The notes under the pieces are model-generated. The model had not been told where the DNA came from, searched no databases, and saw only the letters and a program-made list of their open reading frames with translations. A stretch of 21,265 nucleotides of DNA from Candidatus Colwellbacteria bacterium GWA2_46_10 (GTDB taxonomy: Bacteria; Patescibacteriota; Minisyncoccia; UBA6257; Colwellbacteraceae), in assembly GCA_001817635.1 (NCBI GenBank), contig MHIS01000014.1, positions 18,687 to 39,951 of the forward strand. The letters run 5' to 3'. The position numbers and the translations under genes were made by a program. This document shows, in pieces, positions 6,036-13,680 of this stretch (positions within the stretch are counted from its first letter, which is position 1; the number at the start of each line of letters is the position of its first letter).

Positions 6036-7189
6036 TGCGCATCGGGATATTCACCAACAACTACAAACCCATAGCGAGCGGAGTAACCGTTTCCATAGAC
6101 GATTTCCGTGAAGGTTTGAAAAAGCTAGGGCACAACACTTTTGTCTTTGCCCCTAACTTCCCCGGGTATCGCGATCAAGACAAGGATAACTTTCGTTACC
6201 CATCGGCCTCCATCACTCGCAAGACAAAATATCCTATTCCTCTCCCGTCCAAAAGAGCCCAAGACTTTTTTGAAGAAAAACATATTGAGCTAGTGCACTC
6301 CCAGCATCCGTGGGGGGTCGGAAGATATGGTCTCAAGCTCGCCAGGCGTTTTGGAGTGCCCGTTATCTTCACGAATCATACAATGTACCCCCTATACATA
6401 GATTACCTTCCTAAAATACTACCGAGGAAGATCCTAATGGAGCTCGTAGAGAGAAGCGCCATTCGGTATGCCAACAAGACGGATGCGGTTATAGCCCCCA
6501 CCGAAAGTATCAAAGAGTATTTGGTAGGAAAGGGAGTCAAAGTTCCTATATCCGTGGTCTCCTCCGGTGTGGATAAAGAAGTTTTAGACAAAGCGCCAGC
6601 GGCGAACCTTAGAAAGAGATTTAGTATCCCCAGAGACCACACTCTTTTGTTAAATTTATCCCGTGTCGGTCCAGAGAAGAACCTACCCACGATTTTAGAA
6701 GCATACGAGAGGGTACTTAAAAAGTTTCCAAAGACCAGTTTGGTTTTCGCCGGAGGAGGAGCCTTCCTGGAAGCGCTCAAGGAGATAGCAAGTAGTATGG
6801 GATTGGGGAAAAAAGTATTTTTCACAGATGTTGTTCAAGTTGAAGAAAGGGGAGGATACTTCAGAGAAGGAGATATCTTCGTTCACTCTTCTTTGAGTGA
6901 GACTCAGGGATTGGTAATAGTTGATTCCATAATGGTGGGGGTTCCGGTGGTAGCCATCAGGGCCAACGGAGTGAAAGATGTTATAGAAGATGGCGTAAGC
7001 GGCCTCCTTACAGAAAACAGTGCGGAGGCCCTGGCTGCGGGCGTTATCAAGTTGATGAAAGATAAAAAGCTAAGAGCGAAGCTCGCAAAGGGAGCCAGGG
7101 AAAGAGCAAAGAAATACACAATAGAGGTCACCAGCAAGAAACTGGAGGAAGTGTACAAAAAAGTACTTAAGGGGGTTAACTCTTCTTAA
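6035..7189 (+). CDS. GT4-family glycosyltransferase, diacylglycerol glucosyltransferase-like
   Basis: 384 residues with a GT-B fold. N-terminal domain: MRIGIFTNNYKPIASGVTVSI (Gly-rich nucleotide/acceptor loop) and HSQHPWGVGRYGL. C-terminal domain: LLLNLSRVGPEKNL, FAGGGA, then HSSLSETQGLVIVDSIMVGVPVVA. In this last motif the EX7E pair is Glu289/Asp297, a conservative change. The SETQGL pattern is typical of monoglucosyldiacylglycerol synthases (alMGS type), peripheral membrane enzymes that build glycolipids from UDP- or GDP-sugar; the lipid acceptor is inferred. Start overlaps the hydrolase stop. The 3' end overlaps the convergent hsp20 gene by 14 nt. Confidence 0.85.
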   Translation: MRIGIFTNNYKPIASGVTVSIDDFREGLKKLGHNTFVFAPNFPGYRDQDKDNFRYPSASITRKTKYPIPLPSKRAQDFFEEKHIELVHSQHPWGVGRYGLKLARRFGVPVIFTNHTMYPLYIDYLPKILPRKILMELVERSAIRYANKTDAVIAPTESIKEYLVGKGVKVPISVVSSGVDKEVLDKAPAANLRKRFSIPRDHTLLLNLSRVGPEKNLPTILEAYERVLKKFPKTSLVFAGGGAFLEALKEIASSMGLGKKVFFTDVVQVEERGGYFREGDIFVHSSLSETQGLVIVDSIMVGVPVVAIRANGVKDVIEDGVSGLLTENSAEALAAGVIKLMKDKKLRAKLAKGARERAKKYTIEVTSKKLEEVYKKVLKGVNSS

Positions 7190-7191
7190 CC
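7174..7191. terminator. symmetrical hairpin in the convergent GT4/hsp20 overlap
   Basis: GGTTAA (7174-7179) and TTAACC (7186-7191) flank a 6-nt loop and span both stop codons. The stem is short and AT-rich with no U-tract, so it is at best a weak bidirectional terminator. Confidence 0.3.
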
Positions 7192-7571
7192 GAAATCTTA
7201 CGAGCCCTATCTTTATTTATTTTCGGGAGGTGAACAGTAAGCACCCCGTTCTTCAGACTTGAGTATGCTTTGTCCGGGTCCACTTCTTGGGGCAGAATGA
7301 CAGATCTTGAAAATCTCCCCCAGAAACATTCTTGATAAAAGTAATCCGCTTCCGTTACGTCCATGCTCTTTTGGCGTTCTCCGCGAATGGTTACGGAATC
7401 ACTCGTAGCGTCTATTTCTATGTCATCAGGCTCAACTCCGGCGATGGTGGATTCAACAATAATCTCCTCTTCCGTCTGATACACGTCTATTGTAAGTTGT
7501 CCTTCAATATCGCTCCCTAAAACGGGCAAAGAAGACTCTTCTTCGTATTCTTCATACTTTTTTCTGCGCAT
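7176..7571 (-). CDS. Hsp20/alpha-crystallin small heat-shock protein
   Basis: 131 residues from ATG 7571-7569. The alpha-crystallin domain spans about residues 24-122, with the hallmark SLKNGVLTVHLPK and the GERQ strand. A C-terminal RKISVKK supplies the I-x-I/V anchor that links dimers into oligomers. Small heat-shock proteins hold unfolding proteins for ATP-dependent chaperones. The frame is open further upstream, but a perfect extended -10 (TGGTATAAT, hexamer at 7579-7584) sits exactly 7 nt before this ATG, predicting a leaderless mRNA. The ATG at 7580 overlaps the -10 and cannot be transcribed from it. Convergent overlap with the GT4 gene; divergent from 7676-8047. Confidence 0.9.
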   Translation of the reverse strand: MRRKKYEEYEEESSLPVLGSDIEGQLTIDVYQTEEEIIVESTIAGVEPDDIEIDATSDSVTIRGERQKSMDVTEADYFYQECFWGRFSRSVILPQEVDPDKAYSSLKNGVLTVHLPKINKDRARKISVKKS

Positions 7572-7578
7572 CACTTTC

Positions 7579-7584
7579 ATTATA
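7579..7584 (-). promoter_or_regulatory. extended -10 box of hsp20 (leaderless)
   Basis: Minus-strand TGGTATAAT followed by GAAAGTG and the ATG. The initiating nucleotide would fall at or one base before the ATG. Confidence 0.75.
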
Positions 7585-7593
7585 CCAGAATTG

Positions 7594-7621
7594 TTGACTT
7601 CATATGTAGGAGAACCATACT
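7594..7621 (+). promoter_or_regulatory. promoter of the 7676-8047 gene
   Basis: TTGACT (7594-7599), 16-nt spacer, CATACT (7616-7621). Predicted start near 7628 with a roughly 48-nt leader ending in a strong Shine-Dalgarno. Divergent from the hsp20 promoter. Confidence 0.5.
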
Positions 7622-7675
7622 GAGGGCGTAAGACCTGCTCCTTGAGAATCATGGTCGGAAAGGAAGGTGATTTGT

Positions 7676-8047
7676 ATGACCGCCAATGAGGGGGCGATCG
7701 CACGTCGTCTTGCGAAGAGGACGGTGCGTCTTCTTCGCGGGAGCGGCTTCGTTGTCTCGGACAACGCGGCCAAGGATTTCTTCAAAGGGTTCCCCTTAGG
7801 AAGAGGTCCGGCGTTCCACAAGTCGCTGATGACCCTGGTCTCGCTGGCGGTGAAGTTCCGCAAGGTGCGGATCACCAACAGGTCCGGGGCTCAAGAGGTG
7901 GCAGACCAGCTCTACGTGCAGAGGCAGCAGCTCGAGAAGGATAAAGTCTTGAGGGAGACGCTCAACGATCTGATTGGAAAGATCGTTGAAGTAACTCCCA
8001 AAGACTCCTTCAGAGAATCGCAGAAAGAAGACCGACCCGATGAGTAA
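7676..8047 (+). CDS. basic protein of unknown function
   Basis: 123 residues from ATG 7676. GGAAGGTGAT (7662-7670 region), almost fully complementary to the 16S 3' end, lies about 6 nt upstream; a GTG at 7667 is inside that site and is not used. The N-terminal 60 residues are Arg/Lys-rich (ARRLAKRTVRLLRG, VKFRKVRITNR); the C-terminal half is a charged helix (VQRQQLEKDKVLRETLNDLIGKIVE) with coiled-coil potential and an acidic end. No Cys, no signal peptide; probably cytosolic, possibly nucleic-acid binding. I do not recognise the family. GC-richer than its neighbours, with its own promoter and hairpin terminator. Second base of the Shine-Dalgarno run aside, nothing suggests a frameshift. Confidence 0.75.
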   Translation: MTANEGAIARRLAKRTVRLLRGSGFVVSDNAAKDFFKGFPLGRGPAFHKSLMTLVSLAVKFRKVRITNRSGAQEVADQLYVQRQQLEKDKVLRETLNDLIGKIVEVTPKDSFRESQKEDRPDE

Positions 8048-8055
8048 GACGAATG

Positions 8056-8099
8056 GTGTGCAGGCGGTGGAGTGTACCCTCACAAAACCGCCTACGCAC
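8056..8099 (+). terminator. hairpin terminator of the 7676-8047 gene
   Basis: GTGTGCAGGCGGT (8056-8068) pairs with ACCGCCTACGCAC (8087-8099) with one G-U and one C-A mismatch. It begins 8 nt after the stop and reaches into the last codons of the convergent prsW-like gene. Confidence 0.6.
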
Positions 8100-8766
8100 G
8101 TACATTTCCAACGAGGTGCTCCCTCGGTTTTTTTATGATCTCGAAATCCCTAAAGAGGAAAAAGGCGGCTACTACCAGTATTAAAATTACATATATCTTT
8201 GCGTCTCCCTCAATGCGCAAGATCAAATAGTTGAATGAGGCGTGCAACAGCGTGGCGTTGAATAATCCGATGAAGGGCTTCCCCTTCATCCAATAAAAGG
8301 CAAATAAACCAGAGGCTACAGCGTGAAGAAGCGTAGCGCCTATTCCTCTCACCACCGTTGCCTGGAGTACTTCATGAAATTCAAGAACGTTAAAGAGATT
8401 GAAAATATTCTCTATGGCAGCAAAGCCTAGGGCGGCGGTAATCATGTAGATCATCGCATCCACCTTCTCATCAAAATATTTGCTGTACTTGATGATCAGA
8501 TACACCACGGTGAATTTTGCAAACTCCTCTATGAAGGCAAAGGGTACCAGCAGGCTTGACTGATGCGCTAGCCCTGTTTGGGGAAATTCTGCCGTTAGGT
8601 ATATCTCCGGGCTCAAAGACAAAAGAGCAGAGAACGCTCCTGCGATAAAGATCAGAAAGATCATGAATTTAGGCTCCGGGTGTTCTCGATCTTCCATCAG
8701 GAAAAACCCTAGCCAGAAAAACGGCGCTATCAACCCCAAGATTATGGACATCTCTGGCCCTAACAT
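8092..8766 (-). CDS. PrsW-family intramembrane metalloprotease
   Basis: 224 residues with about seven hydrophobic segments. Family motifs in order: EEFAK at 80-84, the AALGFAAIENIF segment with Glu119, RGIGATLLHAVASGL with His148, and ATLLHASFN with His175. These acidic and His residues are the presumed zinc site inside the membrane. PrsW in Bacillus cleaves an anti-sigma factor; related proteins (CAAX-protease-like) have varied targets, so the substrate here is unknown. The ATG overlaps the valS stop by 7 nt (ATGTTAG), so it is co-transcribed and probably coupled to valS; a second ATG five codons in is possible. Its 3' end converges on the 7676-8047 gene. Confidence 0.85.
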   Translation of the reverse strand: MLGPEMSIILGLIAPFFWLGFFLMEDREHPEPKFMIFLIFIAGAFSALLSLSPEIYLTAEFPQTGLAHQSSLLVPFAFIEEFAKFTVVYLIIKYSKYFDEKVDAMIYMITAALGFAAIENIFNLFNVLEFHEVLQATVVRGIGATLLHAVASGLFAFYWMKGKPFIGLFNATLLHASFNYLILRIEGDAKIYVILILVVAAFFLFRDFEIIKKPREHLVGNVRA

Positions 8767-10946
8767 TTTTCAACCATCAGCATATCAGATTCGCCCTTTT
8801 CTCTAGGAAGTTTGCCCCAAATGCTTTCTGTGATGTAGGGCATAAATGGGTGAAGCATCTTCAGGGATTCTTTGAGGATTTTCATTAGCACATCTTGGGC
8901 GGCGGCCCTGTCTGCTTCTTTCCCCGAACGCAACCTGTCTTTGGATTGTTCAATTACTTTATCGGCGAAAGTATGCCAGAAATATTGATAAATGAGTTCC
9001 GCTGCCCGGTGGAATTTGAAGTCTTCAATATAACCCGCGACCCTTTTCTTGGTATCCTCCAGTTTTTTGAGGTTGCGTTTGTCGGCGGCGGTGTATGCCG
9101 GCTTTGTTTTGAGGGATGCATCGTAGCTCATGAGTACGAAGCGGGAGGCGTTCCAGATTTTCGTGGTGAAGTTGCGGTACCCGCGAATCTTATCCTCGGA
9201 AGTTTTGCTGTCGCTCCCGGGAGCGGCTCCTATGATTAAAGATATGCGCACAGCATCCGCCCCGTAGAGTTCAATCATATCTACGGGGTCTATGCTATTT
9301 CCCAGAGATTTGCTCATCTTCTTTCCCTGTTCATCCCTTACTAACCCATGAAGATATACCGTACGGAAAGGTATCTCTCCAAGAAGATAGGTACTCATAA
9401 GGATCATTCTGGCTACCCAGAAAAAAAGGATTTCATATGCGGTCTCCAGAACGTCCGTAGGGTGGTATTCCTTGAGGTCTTTTGTCTGTTTTGGCCACCC
9501 TAGTGTAGAAAAAGTCCATAAAGACGAAGAAAACCAAGTATCCAGGGTGTCTGGATCCTGTTCCCAACCCTTTTCTTTGGGAGCGTCCATGTCCACATGC
9601 ATTTTATTTTCTTTGTACCAAACAGGAATACGGTGGCCGAACCAAATCTGGCGGGATATGCACCAGGGTCTTAAGCTATCAATCCAGCGGAAATACTCTT
9701 TTTCAAAACGTTTGGGCAGGATCTTGATCTGGCCGTTTTTGACAACGGTGCGCATCAATTCTTTGAGCGTTACATCAGATTCGCTCTTAATGCCTCTTAT
9801 GGAGGATTTGGGGATTTTGAATTTCTTCTCCACATCCACAAACCACTGAAGCTTGGGAAGGGGTTCTACTACCCCCCCCGTGCGTTCCGCGGTGGAAATG
9901 TTTTGGGTGATCTCTTCGGTTTTCTCTAGGAGATTCTCTTTTCTAAGCCACTCCAAGATTACCTCTCTTGCTTCAATAGTTTTTTTATCCTTGATATCCT
10001 CGCCCCCCACGGTCATGCGGGCTCTTTCATCTATTACTTGCTTAAGAGGGAGGTTGTGCCTCAATGACATTTCGTAGTCAACCATGCTGTGAGCGGGCGT
10101 TACTCCGAGAGCTCCCGTTCCAAACTCTGGATCGATATCTTTGTCTGCAATTATCTTGATTTGCAGTTTTTCTCCGGCAAAGTTCACATCGTAAACTTTT
10201 CCTACATACTTCTTATATCTCTTATCCGATGGATGGACTGCTACCGCAGTATCTCCAAGTTTTGTTTCGGGACGGGTGGTCGCTATGGCTATCGGAAAAT
10301 CTTTGCTGTATTTAAAAGTGTAAAGAAGAGCCTTCCTTTCTGTGTGCACCACCTCATCGTCTGATATGGTGGTCTGTGCCTTGGGATCCCAGTTGACCAC
10401 CCTGTCTTTGCGAAAGATCAACCCGTCATCATACATTCTCTTGAAGGCGGTTCTCACAGCGAAGTTTCTTTGATCATCCAGCGTGTATGCTTCTCTTGAC
10501 CAGTCGAGTGATGCTCCCATTCTTCGGGTTTGATTCACTATCGTCTTATGGGAATCCGCAGCGAATTTTTCAACCAACTTCAAGAACTCCTCTCTTCCCA
10601 GATCGTGGCGGGATTGTCCCTTTTCTTTGTATAGGATCTTTTCCACCTTAGCTTGAGTGGCAATAGCGGCGTGATCGGATCCAGGGAGCCAAAGGGTTTT
10701 CTTGCCCTGCATTCTCGCGAATCGGGTCATAATGTCTTCTATAGTAAGGACGATGGCGTGCCCCATGTGCAGCACCCCCGTTACATTAGGTGGGGGAAGG
10801 ACCATAGAGAATCTACCAGCACTCTTTTTGGCTATACCCTTTTTGACTAAGTTGTCTGGGTTGAAAAACCCTGATTTCTCCCAAGCCTTGTATATCTCAG
10901 GCTCAAGCTTCTGGTGGTCAAAGCGGGAATCCATATCGAGCTTCAT
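8760..10946 (-). CDS. valS: valyl-tRNA synthetase, C-terminally shortened
   Basis: 728 residues from ATG 10946-10944. HIGH motif HMGH at residues 60-63 (PPPNVTGVLHMGHA), GSDHAAIATQ typical of ValRS, a CP1 editing domain (TTRPET and so on), and KMSKS at about 543-547. The helical anticodon-binding domain ends at PFMPYITESIWGKL and the protein stops about 15 residues later. The C-terminal coiled-coil tRNA-binding arm of canonical ValRS (about 880-950 residues) is missing. The longer frame upstream is ignored because a perfect TATAAT lies exactly 7 nt before this ATG (10954-10959), predicting a leaderless mRNA. Followed by the overlapping prsW-like gene. Confidence 0.95.
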   Translation of the reverse strand: MKLDMDSRFDHQKLEPEIYKAWEKSGFFNPDNLVKKGIAKKSAGRFSMVLPPPNVTGVLHMGHAIVLTIEDIMTRFARMQGKKTLWLPGSDHAAIATQAKVEKILYKEKGQSRHDLGREEFLKLVEKFAADSHKTIVNQTRRMGASLDWSREAYTLDDQRNFAVRTAFKRMYDDGLIFRKDRVVNWDPKAQTTISDDEVVHTERKALLYTFKYSKDFPIAIATTRPETKLGDTAVAVHPSDKRYKKYVGKVYDVNFAGEKLQIKIIADKDIDPEFGTGALGVTPAHSMVDYEMSLRHNLPLKQVIDERARMTVGGEDIKDKKTIEAREVILEWLRKENLLEKTEEITQNISTAERTGGVVEPLPKLQWFVDVEKKFKIPKSSIRGIKSESDVTLKELMRTVVKNGQIKILPKRFEKEYFRWIDSLRPWCISRQIWFGHRIPVWYKENKMHVDMDAPKEKGWEQDPDTLDTWFSSSLWTFSTLGWPKQTKDLKEYHPTDVLETAYEILFFWVARMILMSTYLLGEIPFRTVYLHGLVRDEQGKKMSKSLGNSIDPVDMIELYGADAVRISLIIGAAPGSDSKTSEDKIRGYRNFTTKIWNASRFVLMSYDASLKTKPAYTAADKRNLKKLEDTKKRVAGYIEDFKFHRAAELIYQYFWHTFADKVIEQSKDRLRSGKEADRAAAQDVLMKILKESLKMLHPFMPYITESIWGKLPREKGESDMLMVEKC

Positions 10947-10953
10947 AATTTTC

Positions 10954-10959
10954 ATTATA
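10954..10959 (-). promoter_or_regulatory. -10 box of valS (leaderless)
   Basis: Minus-strand GGTATAAT, then GAAAATT, then ATG: the same spacing as hsp20 and the gene at 13681. Confidence 0.7.
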
Positions 10960-11034
10960 CCTAGGTCTCCCGCCATATCCATCAGTAGAGTAGAAATTGT
11001 TGCGTATCTGATTATTGAAAAGATAAGGAGCCTA

Positions 11035-11040
11035 TTATAC
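11035..11040 (+). promoter_or_regulatory. possible -10 box of the tRNA-Glu/tsaD unit
   Basis: TATACT in an AT-rich stretch, with TTGAAA about 15 nt upstream. Predicted start near 11047, about 20 nt before the tRNA. Confidence 0.4.
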
Positions 11041-11067
11041 TTTATAGACGCCTTGCAAAAGGTTTTT

Positions 11068-11140
11068 GGCCCCATCGTCTAGTGGCCTAGGACATCAGGT
11101 TTTCATCCTGGAAACGGGGGTTCGATTCCCCCTGGGGTCA
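11068..11140 (+). tRNA. tRNA-Glu (TTC)
   Basis: 73-nt cloverleaf: acceptor GGCCCCA/TGGGGTC (one G-U), anticodon loop TTTTCAT (anticodon TTC), T arm GGGGG/CCCCC with TTCGATT, discriminator A, no encoded CCA. The tsaD ATG begins 4 nt after the discriminator. Confidence 0.95.
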
Positions 11141-11144
11141 CATA

Positions 11145-12161
11145 ATGAGGATCTTATCCATCGAAACATCTTGCGATGAGACAGCCGTGGCGCTTGTTGA
11201 AGCCAAGGGAGGGCTCAAAAAGCCTCGTTTCAAGGTTTTGAAAAATGAAGTTGCCTCCCAGATAGAAGTGCATCGCCCGTACGGTGGAGTAGAGCCAGGC
11301 TTGGCGAGAAGGGAACACATCAAAAATCTTCCTGCCGTTTGTGGGTCGGTGGTTAGAGAAAAGGATTGGAAAGATATCGATGCGGTGGCCGTAACGGTTG
11401 GCCCGGGATTGGAGATAGCTTTGTGGGCGGGGATAGATTTTGCTAGGGAGCTAGCCAAGAAACATAAAAAACCACTTTTGGGAGCCAATCACCTGGAGGG
11501 GCATCTATATAGCCCCCTTCTTTCATTGAAAGAGAGTGAGAAAAATCCTAAATTACCCGCGATCGGATTGGTGGTAAGCGGAGGACATACAATTCTTCTA
11601 GCTCTAGAGAGTATTGATCGATGGAAAAAGATTGGAGAAACAAGAGATGATGCGGTAGGAGAAGCTTTTGATAAAGTGGCACGTTTGTTAGGGCTCCCAT
11701 ATCCTGGGGGACCGGAAATCCAAAAAGTAGCAGAGAAGGGAAATGCGGAGAGTATCGATTTTCCAAGGCCGATGATCCACCAGAGAAACTTTGATTTCAG
11801 CTTCTCCGGGTTGAAAACCTCCGTTTTGTACTACCTTCGAGACAAGAAACTTACTTCCAAGTTGAGGGCGGATGTGGCGGCGTCTTTCCAAAGGGCAGCT
11901 ATTGAAACTCTTGTGTGGAAAACTATCAAAGCCGCCTGGGCACACAAGGCCAAATCAGTTTTCCTGGCAGGAGGGGTGGCAGCTAACAAGCTTCTTAGGG
12001 AAACTTTATCCAAAAGAGCCAAGGAGGAAGGATTGGAATTCTACATGCCTGAGTTCAAGTACTCTACGGACAATGCTGCTATGATTGCGGTAGCCGCGTA
12101 TATGAATCACGAGAAAGGCAAGAAATACAGAATTAAAGCCCAAGCCAATTTGAATTTGTAA
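11145..12161 (+). CDS. tsaD: tRNA N6-threonylcarbamoyladenosine transferase TsaD
   Basis: 338 residues, the usual length. ETSCDETAVAL at the N-terminus (ASKHA fold), metal-binding NHLEGH with His116 and His120, VSGGHT at about 145-149, DDAVGEAFDKVARLLGLPYPGG, FSFSGLKTSVLY, GGVAANKLLRE, and STDNAAM with Asp299 completing the metal site. TsaD transfers the threonylcarbamoyl group made by TsaC onto A37 of ANN-decoding tRNAs, with TsaB and TsaE. The ATG is 4 nt after tRNA-Glu with no Shine-Dalgarno, so processing of the tRNA 3' end would produce a near-leaderless mRNA. One-base stop/start overlap (TAATG) with the downstream GT2 gene. Confidence 0.97.
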   Translation: MRILSIETSCDETAVALVEAKGGLKKPRFKVLKNEVASQIEVHRPYGGVEPGLARREHIKNLPAVCGSVVREKDWKDIDAVAVTVGPGLEIALWAGIDFARELAKKHKKPLLGANHLEGHLYSPLLSLKESEKNPKLPAIGLVVSGGHTILLALESIDRWKKIGETRDDAVGEAFDKVARLLGLPYPGGPEIQKVAEKGNAESIDFPRPMIHQRNFDFSFSGLKTSVLYYLRDKKLTSKLRADVAASFQRAAIETLVWKTIKAAWAHKAKSVFLAGGVAANKLLRETLSKRAKEEGLEFYMPEFKYSTDNAAMIAVAAYMNHEKGKKYRIKAQANLNL

Positions 12162-13636
12162 TGTATAGATTTTTTGAAATACTGCCGGGGGCACTAGTGT
12201 GGGTTACTTTGATAGGCATGGTTCTAGCCTCAGCCTACGCTCCCGCATCTGCGGCCATCTTCATTATTCTTTTCGATACATATTGGCTCTTGCGCACAGC
12301 CACCTTGTCTTTGTATCTGACCTTTACATTCCGCAGGATGCGAGAGAACACGAAAGTTAACTGGCTTGATAAGGTCAAAGAGATTAAAGGGTGGGAAAGG
12401 GTATATCACTTAATGCTTTTACCTATGTACAAAGAACCCTACGAGGTAGTACGGGAAACGTTTGATAGTTTAGTAAAGGAGAACTATCCCAAAGAGAAGA
12501 TGATAGTGGTGTTGGGGCCAGAGGCGAGGGCTGGGGAAGAAGCTCTGGGAATAGCGGAACGGATAAAGAAAGAGTACGGGAGTAAGTTCCGCAACTTTCT
12601 AGTGACGCAGCATCCATTCGGTTTGGAAGGAGAAATTCCCGGCAAGGGGTCTAACCAGGCTTGGATGGCCAAGGCGGCTAAGAGGGAGGTCATAGACAAG
12701 GATAAGCTGGATTACGAGAATATCTTGGTATCGGTTTTTGACGTTGATACTCAAGTCTACCCTGAATACTTCGGGCGGTTGACTCACGCTTTTCTGACGA
12801 CGGAGGATAACCAGCACACAAGCTACCAGCCCATTCCGCTTTTCAACAACAATATCTTTGAAGCTCCCGTGTTCGCGCGCGTTGTATCGTTATCCGCTAC
12901 CTTCTATCAAATGATGCAACAGGCCCGTCCGGAAAACCTTGCTACCTTTTCATCTCATTCGATGCCCTTCAAGGCTCTGGTTGAAATTGGGTTTTGGCAC
13001 AAAAACGTTGTTTCGGAGGATTCCCGCATTTTCTGGCAGTGCTATATCCACTACAACTCCAATTGGAAGGTGGAACCCCTGGCTTACCCGGTATCTATGG
13101 ATGCCAATGCCGCTCCGAGTTTCTGGCAGACTATGAAAAACGTCTACAAACAGCAGCGCCGCTGGGCCTGGGGATCAGAGAACATTGCCTATGTCATTAC
13201 CAATTTCATCGGGAACAAGAAAATTAAATTAAGAAAGAAACTTTACTGGACTTTCTACAAACTAGACTCTTTCTACTCCTGGGCTACCGCTTCTGTCTTA
13301 ATCTTCGCTCTGGGCTGGCTGCCGTTGATCTTAGGGGGGAGCGAGTTCAACCAGACGGTTCTCTCATACAGCCTTCCCCAGATCACTCAAAATATTATGG
13401 GGATAGCGAGTTTGGGAATTCTCCTCTCCGCGATCTTGGGAGTTATCCTTTTGCCTCCTAAGCCGGAGTGGTTCCGTCCCCGCCACTATATTCTCTACCT
13501 TCTCCAATGGATCCTTTTGCCCGCTACCATGATTCTTCTGGGGAGTGTGCCCGCAATTGAAGCTCAAACCAGATTGATGCTTGGGGGAAAGTTCAGATTG
13601 GGCTACTGGGTTACCCCCAAAACAAGGAGCAGATAG
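12161..13636 (+). CDS. membrane GT2-family processive-type glycosyltransferase
   Basis: 491 residues. Two N-terminal membrane segments (about 8-50), a cytosolic GT-A domain, and three or four C-terminal segments (about 362-390, 405-435, 445-470). Catalytic landmarks: LLPMYKEP at the nucleotide-binding start, FDVDTQ with Asp194/Asp196, SEDSRIF with Glu286/Asp287 as the base region, and QQRRWAWG (331-338) as the QxxRW motif of processive GT2 enzymes such as cellulose or hyaluronan synthases. Probably makes or extends a cell-surface polysaccharide from a nucleotide sugar; the product is not deducible. Coupled to tsaD by TAATG, which suggests co-transcription rather than shared function. Confidence 0.85.
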   Translation: MYRFFEILPGALVWVTLIGMVLASAYAPASAAIFIILFDTYWLLRTATLSLYLTFTFRRMRENTKVNWLDKVKEIKGWERVYHLMLLPMYKEPYEVVRETFDSLVKENYPKEKMIVVLGPEARAGEEALGIAERIKKEYGSKFRNFLVTQHPFGLEGEIPGKGSNQAWMAKAAKREVIDKDKLDYENILVSVFDVDTQVYPEYFGRLTHAFLTTEDNQHTSYQPIPLFNNNIFEAPVFARVVSLSATFYQMMQQARPENLATFSSHSMPFKALVEIGFWHKNVVSEDSRIFWQCYIHYNSNWKVEPLAYPVSMDANAAPSFWQTMKNVYKQQRRWAWGSENIAYVITNFIGNKKIKLRKKLYWTFYKLDSFYSWATASVLIFALGWLPLILGGSEFNQTVLSYSLPQITQNIMGIASLGILLSAILGVILLPPKPEWFRPRHYILYLLQWILLPATMILLGSVPAIEAQTRLMLGGKFRLGYWVTPKTRSR

Positions 13637-13658
13637 CGAAAACTTAAAGGTTATTTGG

Positions 13659-13673
13659 TATAATTGGTATAAT
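13659..13673 (+). promoter_or_regulatory. tandem extended -10 boxes before the triple-repeat protein gene
   Basis: Two copies of TTGGTATAAT in direct succession (hexamers 13659-13664 and 13668-13673). The second lies exactly 7 nt before the ATG at 13681, predicting a leaderless mRNA; the first would start transcription 9 nt earlier. Confidence 0.75.
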
Positions 13674-13680
13674 AAGAGGA

